NCBI GenBank assembly: GCA_017461945.1
Contig: JAFTSB010000064.1
Location: forward strand, 1-44,563
Direction of reading: 5' to 3'
DNA: 44,563 nt
DNA from: Clostridia bacterium
GTDB lineage: Bacteria > Bacillota > Clostridia > Oscillospirales > CAG-272
Part shown: piece after piece, positions 40,108 to 44,563 of the stretch
Position numbering within the stretch: the stretch's first letter is position 1
How the letters are laid out: the number at the start of each line of letters is the position of its first letter
The notes under the pieces: model-generated
What the model saw: the letters and a program-made list of their open reading frames with translations, nothing else
Databases searched by the model: none
Told to the model about the DNA's origin: nothing
Made by a program: the position numbers and the translations under genes

Positions 40108-41997
40108 TTAGATCGTGTTGGCAGTCGCAAAAAAGCGATATCGCTTCCACAGGAAGTAATAGCTGGGGATGGGGTCTCCGTCGCCGTCCTCTCCGTACAG
40201 ACGCAAGCGCTTCTCGTCCAACTCCTCCAGCTGCGCGGTGCGCCCCTCCAGATAGTCGGCAAGGCGGCGTTTGACGGTGTCAAAGCGCTGGATAAGACCG
40301 CCGTAGCGGATATCGTGCAGTTCCCAACCGTGGGGCTTGTTGTACTGCATCCACGCGCGGTAATGGCAGTCACGCAGGGCGTGCAGGCGCTCCAGAATCC
40401 TGTCGCATTCTTCTATAAAGGCGGTCAGTGCGGCGCGATCGTTTGCATCGTAGGCGCGCTTGAGCCGCACGCCGAAGTCTGCCTTGTATTCCAGCACAGC
40501 GGAAAGCCGTGTGATCAGTTCATAGGCCGGGGCAAACAGGGGATTCTTCGGCTTTGTTGCCTCCATTCTGGCGGTGGTATTGGCATAGTAATCCTTCATG
40601 GGCAAATGCTCAAAATGCTTGTCGGCAAGACCCAGCAGCGGATCGTTGTAAAGCAGACCGCGAGTGAGAGAGGTCTTTTGACCGTCGGGATGCTCGGGCA
40701 GCTCGCAGAGCATCAGAGTGTCATAGTCCTCGCCACAGGCATAGCGCAGGCAACGCTTCATGGAGGTTTCGTCGTAACTGCCGATGTAATCGTAATCCGC
40801 AAACCAAGCAAGGCCGGGCATTGCCAAAATCAAGTGGCTGTCGTCACCGCCCCAAATCGTTGCAAAGATCTCCTGCACGCCGGTTTCGCGGCAGGCATCC
40901 AGCGCGGGATAGGTGAAATCGAAGGAGCGGGAGTACAAAGGACCCTGACCGCTCCACAGCCAGATGCCGCCCGCATAGATGGGCTCGCGATCAAACAGAA
41001 AACGGTGCTTTTCAATGTTCGTGCGGTAGAATTCCTTGTCTGCGTTATAGTAATCCCAGAAGATGGGGCGTACCCCCTGCGGAATCTGGTTGCGGAACGC
41101 CTCGGTAAACGTTACCCGTGTGTCATAATCAATATAACCCTTCAGCCCTTTGCCTGCCAGACGGAAGAACATATCGCTCCACATCATGGGGTCAAGACCG
41201 CGCGCCTTTGCCATTTCTCTGACCTTTTCCAAATGCTCAAAAAAGATCTCATGGCGCTCGCGATAGCCAAATTTATCCAGATATTTGCCCACACCAAGGT
41301 CAAAGGTCTCGTCCATACCGATGTGGACACGTTTGGTGGTGAAGCACTCACAAACGGTGGCAAACATGCTGTCAATCAAGGTATAGGTCTCGTCCGAGCC
41401 CACCAACAGCACGCTTTCGGTGTCCTTGTGACTGTAAGCCTGCTTTTGGCTTAAATAGTTGGAAAGATGACCAAGCACCTGAATGCAGGGAATCAGCTCA
41501 ATGCCAAGGGTAAGGGCATAGGCGTCCATTTCCTTCAGCTCTGATTTGGAATAGCGTCCACGGGCATGCCCAAAATAGGGAAAGCCGTCAACCTCAAAGG
41601 TATCCTCGGAATAAAGCATATAGGAGTTCAGCCCCATCAGAGCCATGCCGCGCATGGTGGCCTTGACGGTCTCGACACGCAGCACGCCGCCTCTGGAAAC
41701 GCTGAACATGCCGCCGTTTTTTGCAAACAGCGGATGCTCGGTATCGGTTTTGCTTGTTATGCCGTCGCCAATCCAACCCAGCAGCTTGGCAAGTCCGCGA
41801 AAAAAGCGGGCTTTGCCATCGCCATAGGTGATGGTGGCGTGATCGCCGTCAAGCGCGACGGTTACGATCCGCTCGGCCACCTCCGTGACGGTTACGGTCA
41901 GGTCAGCGCCCCCTTGCACAACATCAAACCCCAGATCGGGGGCAACGTAGGCGATGCCGTCCGCAAGAGAGGCGGCGTTTAAAAATTGGATTTTCAT
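40108..41997 (-). CDS. GH20-type beta-N-acetylhexosaminidase
   Basis: This 629-residue protein has a short alpha/beta N-terminal domain (about 1-75), a TIM barrel (about 95-410) and a helical C-terminal domain. The hallmark of GH20 is the Asp-Glu pair in HIGMDETFDLG (D229, E230); the Glu is the general acid and the Asp orients the substrate acetamido group. IPCIQVLGHLSNYL and WSDMFFRL are further family blocks. There is no signal peptide, so the enzyme is cytosolic, acting on imported short amino-sugar oligosaccharides. AAAGGAG lies seven bases before the ATG. It follows the SGNH gene after 12 bases in one operon. The enzyme removes terminal N-acetyl-hexosamine or a related sugar. Confidence 0.9.
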   Translation of the reverse strand: MKIQFLNAASLADGIAYVAPDLGFDVVQGGADLTVTVTEVAERIVTVALDGDHATITYGDGKARFFRGLAKLLGWIGDGITSKTDTEHPLFAKNGGMFSVSRGGVLRVETVKATMRGMALMGLNSYMLYSEDTFEVDGFPYFGHARGRYSKSELKEMDAYALTLGIELIPCIQVLGHLSNYLSQKQAYSHKDTESVLLVGSDETYTLIDSMFATVCECFTTKRVHIGMDETFDLGVGKYLDKFGYRERHEIFFEHLEKVREMAKARGLDPMMWSDMFFRLAGKGLKGYIDYDTRVTFTEAFRNQIPQGVRPIFWDYYNADKEFYRTNIEKHRFLFDREPIYAGGIWLWSGQGPLYSRSFDFTYPALDACRETGVQEIFATIWGGDDSHLILAMPGLAWFADYDYIGSYDETSMKRCLRYACGEDYDTLMLCELPEHPDGQKTSLTRGLLYNDPLLGLADKHFEHLPMKDYYANTTARMEATKPKNPLFAPAYELITRLSAVLEYKADFGVRLKRAYDANDRAALTAFIEECDRILERLHALRDCHYRAWMQYNKPHGWELHDIRYGGLIQRFDTVKRRLADYLEGRTAQLEELDEKRLRLYGEDGDGDPIPSYYFLWKRYRFFATANTI

Positions 41998-42009
41998 GAT
42001 GGGTCTCCT

Positions 42010-43071
42010 TTAAGATTGTGATAGGGCTTTTTTGAGTACAGGTTCCAGCGAATCGGCAATCACCACAAAGCCATAATCGTTGGGGTGAGCGCCATCCACG
42101 GTGGCATAATCGTGGTAAGCATCAAATGCCTGACTGCCGTCCCAAAAATAGACGTTTTCGTCACCGCGTTCCTTGGCGTGCAGATACGTATGATAAATGA
42201 TGTCTCTGCGCTTGGGTCGGTCGTCCGAAAAGCGCGGCATCGTGGTGCTGGTCATCATGATCACGGGCAGGGTGGGGTTCTTTTCGCGGATCGTTTGGAA
42301 CATCCGCTCGTGGGTGTCCTGCAAATGCTGCGCGTTGGGCGCGTTGTGGTCATAATCCATGACCAGCACCTGCATATCGAGACCTGCGATATAGTCCACA
42401 ATTGCCTGCTCGCCGCGCCCTCCGCCGGAAAATCCCAAATTAACGTGATCCACGTTGTATTTTCTGGAAAGGATCGCCGGATAGGCATTGCCCGGTCTTG
42501 AGGCGCATCCGCCCTGGGTGATCGAATGGCCGTAATAGACGATCGGCTTTTCATAGGCATAGGGCGGTGCTTTTGCTGTGGTTGCATCCTCCTGCAAACC
42601 GATATACAACTCGCTGACCTCGCTGTAAAGAGGGAAGTGAATGGTGATCTCGCGCATTTCCCGATTGCCGAAATCAAACATTCTCACGATACTGTCGGTG
42701 ATATAGAAGGAGGGACGGAGAGAGCAGACATATTTGTCAACGCCGTCCTTTTTTACATACATATCAAAGCCTGCCGAGCCGGTCAGGGCAAAGTGTGCCA
42801 TCTTGCCTACATTTGGTAGCTTTGCGGCAATGGCAACGTAGGCGCTATCGGTCTTGAAGCGCAATCTTCCGCCCGCTGTGCAGGCGTGATGCTCCAGCAC
42901 AGTCTCGTGGCCTTTTTTGGCGACTGCCTCGGGCAAGCGGCGAAACTTTCCATCCTGAAAAAAAAGCCCGTAGATTCGAAAGGGGTGGTCGTGCACCGAG
43001 TGAAAGCGGATATCGTCTTTTCCCAGCTCGGAGATATTTTCAAATTTTTCTTGCATTTGTTGTAGGTTCAT
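42010..43071 (-). CDS. SGNH hydrolase with N-terminal beta domain
   Basis: This 353-residue protein has an N-terminal beta-sandwich-like domain (about 20-170, with GSAGFDMYVKKDG, the GxDLY-type strand) and a C-terminal SGNH hydrolase (about 175-353). The nucleophile is in YYGHSITQGG, the oxyanion Gly block in NLGFSGGGRGEQ, and the Asp-His pair in VDGAHPNDYG. The usual Asn block reads MDYDHNAPN. It is cytosolic. AGGAGG precedes the ATG by seven bases. It shares an operon with the GH20 enzyme and is divergent from an AraC gene, so it is likely to deacetylate the same sugar substrate before or after hydrolysis. Confidence 0.9.
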   Translation of the reverse strand: MNLQQMQEKFENISELGKDDIRFHSVHDHPFRIYGLFFQDGKFRRLPEAVAKKGHETVLEHHACTAGGRLRFKTDSAYVAIAAKLPNVGKMAHFALTGSAGFDMYVKKDGVDKYVCSLRPSFYITDSIVRMFDFGNREMREITIHFPLYSEVSELYIGLQEDATTAKAPPYAYEKPIVYYGHSITQGGCASRPGNAYPAILSRKYNVDHVNLGFSGGGRGEQAIVDYIAGLDMQVLVMDYDHNAPNAQHLQDTHERMFQTIREKNPTLPVIMMTSTTMPRFSDDRPKRRDIIYHTYLHAKERGDENVYFWDGSQAFDAYHDYATVDGAHPNDYGFVVIADSLEPVLKKALSQS

Positions 43072-43133
43072 AGCAAAACCTCCTTTTGCTAATATAACGG
43101 AATTACCATTTGCGCGATGGGGAATCCACCTTT

Positions 43134-43139
43134 ATTATA
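43134..43139 (-). promoter_or_regulatory. -10 element of the SGNH/GH20 operon, without a good -35
   Basis: The minus strand has TATAAT here, but no TTGACA-like sequence lies 16-18 bases upstream (TGACTT is the nearest). This is typical of an activator-dependent promoter and fits control by the divergent AraC protein. Confidence 0.4.
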
Positions 43140-43150
43140 ATCGATACATC

Positions 43151-43196
43151 GGCCCAAGTCATTGACAAAACGGACTTGCTGTTGTATAATTGGGCC
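43151..43196. promoter_or_regulatory. inverted repeat bracketing the third AraC promoter
   Basis: GGCCCAA (43151-43157) and TTGGGCC (43190-43196) are perfect complements lying just outside the -35 box and overlapping the -10 box of the AraC promoter. They may be paired half-sites for the regulator, or a loop-forming operator. Confidence 0.45.
43162..43190 (+). promoter_or_regulatory. consensus promoter of the third AraC gene
   Basis: TTGACA (43162-43167) and TATAAT (43185-43190) with a 17-base spacer. Confidence 0.92.
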
Positions 43197-43212
43197 AAAA
43201 GAGGTGAGACAA

Positions 43213-44049
43213 ATGGCAGAGATCCTTTCCTATCCGAGGGATCGGGATGAGCACTATCTGGTTAAGATGGTACACGTGGGCAGACGGGTCGGCGCTCAGA
43301 AGAAGCATACGCATCGCTATGCCGAGCTGATGCTCGTGCTGGAGGGGCAGGCGATCGATCTGATCGACGGGCAGGAGTATCACATCCAATCGGGAGACGT
43401 CTATGTGCTGTACCCCGGTATGCTGCATGAGCAGCGAGAGGCAAAAGGGTATCGCTATGCCATATTTAAATTTGATCGAGAGACTTTTATTACCGAGTCG
43501 GATGATCTGCGTGGCCTGCCCGGATTTCATTTGTTGTTTTCTATGAAATCAGGCTCTGCCCTACGTGCCGTGGCAGACGGTGCCACCCTTGCGGCGGTAG
43601 AGCCGTTGGCGCGCATGATGGAGCAGGAAATGGAGAATGCCTCGCCGGAAAGCGAGCCGATGGTCAAGCATCTGTTTATGGCGGTGGTTGCCATTCTGTG
43701 CCGGAACTGCCAGCCGTCTGTGCCGTCGTTGCGTGCATACAGGCAGGTGATCGCACAGGCGCTGGGTTATATGGATACCCACTATGCAGAAACGGTCAGT
43801 CTGGATGATCTGGCAACATTAACAGGCTATTCCAGACGGCATTTTACCCGGCTGTTTCGGGAAAATATGTGTTGTTCAGCAATGGAATATCTGACTGAGC
43901 TGCGACTAAGCGCCGCCTGCCGATTGCTAAAGCAAAACGAGCCGCTGACGGCGGTGGCTGCCTGTTGCGGTTTTTCGGATGCGGCAGCGCTCTGCCACGC
44001 CTTTCGCCGTCGCTTCGGCGTGACGCCCAAGGCGTTTCGGATGAAGTGA
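43213..44049 (+). CDS. AraC-family transcriptional regulator (third)
   Basis: This 278-residue regulator has an N-terminal cupin sensor (about 20-110, with KKHTHRYAELMLVLEGQ and SGDVYVLYPGMLHEQ) and a C-terminal double helix-turn-helix (about 175-278, with LDDLATLTGYSRRHFTRLFREN and VAACCGFSDAAALCHAFRRRF). The start at 43213 is set by GAGGTGA about eight bases upstream; the longer frame starts inside the promoter. It is divergent from the SGNH/GH20 operon, which has a good -10 but a poor -35, so activation of that operon by this protein is expected. The ligand may be an N-acetylated sugar. Confidence 0.92.
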   Translation: MAEILSYPRDRDEHYLVKMVHVGRRVGAQKKHTHRYAELMLVLEGQAIDLIDGQEYHIQSGDVYVLYPGMLHEQREAKGYRYAIFKFDRETFITESDDLRGLPGFHLLFSMKSGSALRAVADGATLAAVEPLARMMEQEMENASPESEPMVKHLFMAVVAILCRNCQPSVPSLRAYRQVIAQALGYMDTHYAETVSLDDLATLTGYSRRHFTRLFRENMCCSAMEYLTELRLSAACRLLKQNEPLTAVAACCGFSDAAALCHAFRRRFGVTPKAFRMK

Positions 44050-44065
44050 TGCATATACAATGAGC

Positions 44066-44100
44066 AAAAAAGCACCCCGTCGGGGTGCTTTTTTGTTTTT
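44066..44100. terminator. bidirectional terminator after the third AraC gene
   Basis: AAAAAAGCACCCC pairs with GGGGTGCTTTTTT around GTC, with T-tracts on both strands. Confidence 0.92.
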
Positions 44101-44128
44101 TGACGAAGGAATGCCGCAGGCATAGGCA

Positions 44129-44563
44129 TCAAACGTATTCTGCCTCCAGCGCAACGTATCCGAATCCGCGGATATCCTCAATGCTGACAGTACGCGCGTT
44201 GCGCTGTTCTCCTTTGCCGCCAATTATTTTGATGTTCTTCACGTCACGTGCAAATCTGAAATCCAGCTTTTCAATACCGTCTGCTGTGCAATTGAAGTAT
44301 GCCACCGCAACCGAATTTTCATCCTCGTTGCATCTGCAATCGCCATAGGGCTCTCCCGTGCAGTTCACGGGCAAGGGCCTTCCGCCCAGCCATTCCATCA
44401 CCGATGCGATCTGCTCGCCGCGACGGTAATTCCAATACATACCGCTGGTTTCGGGTTGATTTTGCGCGCGGAATACATAGACAAGAAATCTCTGCCCCTG
44501 CGCATTCTCATACAAATACGCAGAAGGCACACGGCGGCGGTCAAAGGCGCTTGCAAGATAATC
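44129..44563 (-). CDS. C-terminal part of an unidentified protein, cut by the window edge
   Basis: The frame is open from the window's right end to a stop at 44129, giving 144 C-terminal residues of a longer protein. A GTG at 44530 is only an apparent start: the codons before it (DYLASAFDRRR) continue the same protein without a stop. Readable text includes FLVYVFRAQNQPETSGMYW, then VMEWLGGRPLPV and DENSVAVAYFNC. The region looks like a beta-rich C-terminal domain such as those closing many glycoside hydrolases, but I cannot assign a family. Its position next to sugar genes agrees with that idea. Confidence 0.7.
   Translation of the reverse strand, partial: DYLASAFDRRRVPSAYLYENAQGQRFLVYVFRAQNQPETSGMYWNYRRGEQIASVMEWLGGRPLPVNCTGEPYGDCRCNEDENSVAVAYFNCTADGIEKLDFRFARDVKNIKIIGGKGEQRNARTVSIEDIRGFGYVALEAEYV

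Overview
The window looks like a chromosomal segment from an uncultured Bacillota, most likely a gut-associated member of class Clostridia. The signs are AGGAGG-type ribosome binding sites on nearly every gene, many TTGACA-17-TATAAT promoters, a tryptophan T-box, DUF1292 and DUF4838 proteins, and very large secreted Thr/Gly/Asn-rich proteins with a C-terminal module that I recall from related gut Clostridia. The lineage call is inference. I see no tRNA or rRNA genes, transposase, phage genes or CRISPR array.

Layout. 1-2.2 kb: a short AbrB-type regulator, then a stand-alone trpB behind a Trp-specific T-box and a 15-codon reading frame containing a Trp codon. 2.2-5.4 kb: an operon of two CNNM/CorC-type membrane ion transporters and a DtxR-family metalloregulator. 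5.4-8.5 kb: an AraC regulator divergent from two medium-chain dehydrogenases. 8.5-20.5 kb: two giant secreted proteins around rnhA, one carrying an SGNH hydrolase and the other a repeat-built presumed beta-helix; they share a C-terminal module. 20.5-20.8 kb: a repeat element bounded by near-identical hairpins. 20.9-24.6 kb: a tandem pair of endonuclease/exonuclease/phosphatase-fold proteins and a two-domain NAD synthetase whose glutaminase nucleophile appears to be Gly.

24.7-36.6 kb is a sugar-use region. It holds a galactose-type ABC importer (mglBAC), a TIM-barrel sugar isomerase-like enzyme, a small SGNH protein, a DUF1292 protein, an AraC regulator, and a GDPD-family phosphodiesterase translationally coupled to an FAD oxidoreductase. 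A DUF4838 glycosidase-like protein converges on the last of these. 36.7-40 kb: a membrane protein divergent from an XRE repressor, then pepF and an orphan small protein. 40-44.1 kb: a second AraC-divergent locus encoding a GH20-type hexosaminidase and an SGNH esterase. The window ends inside an unidentified gene.

Common themes: three AraC regulators each sit beside catabolic genes, two of them with clearly overlapping divergent promoters. Three SGNH hydrolases occur. The sugar-active enzymes at 28-43 kb lack signal peptides, which points to intracellular processing of imported oligosaccharides or glycosides. The most unusual items are the NadE nucleophile loss, the AraC/FAD-oxidoreductase/isomerase/DUF4838 cluster, the modular giant proteins with their shared tail, the CNNM-CNNM-DtxR operon with a palindrome at its start site, the XRE/membrane-protein switch, and the hairpin-bounded element at 20.5 kb.
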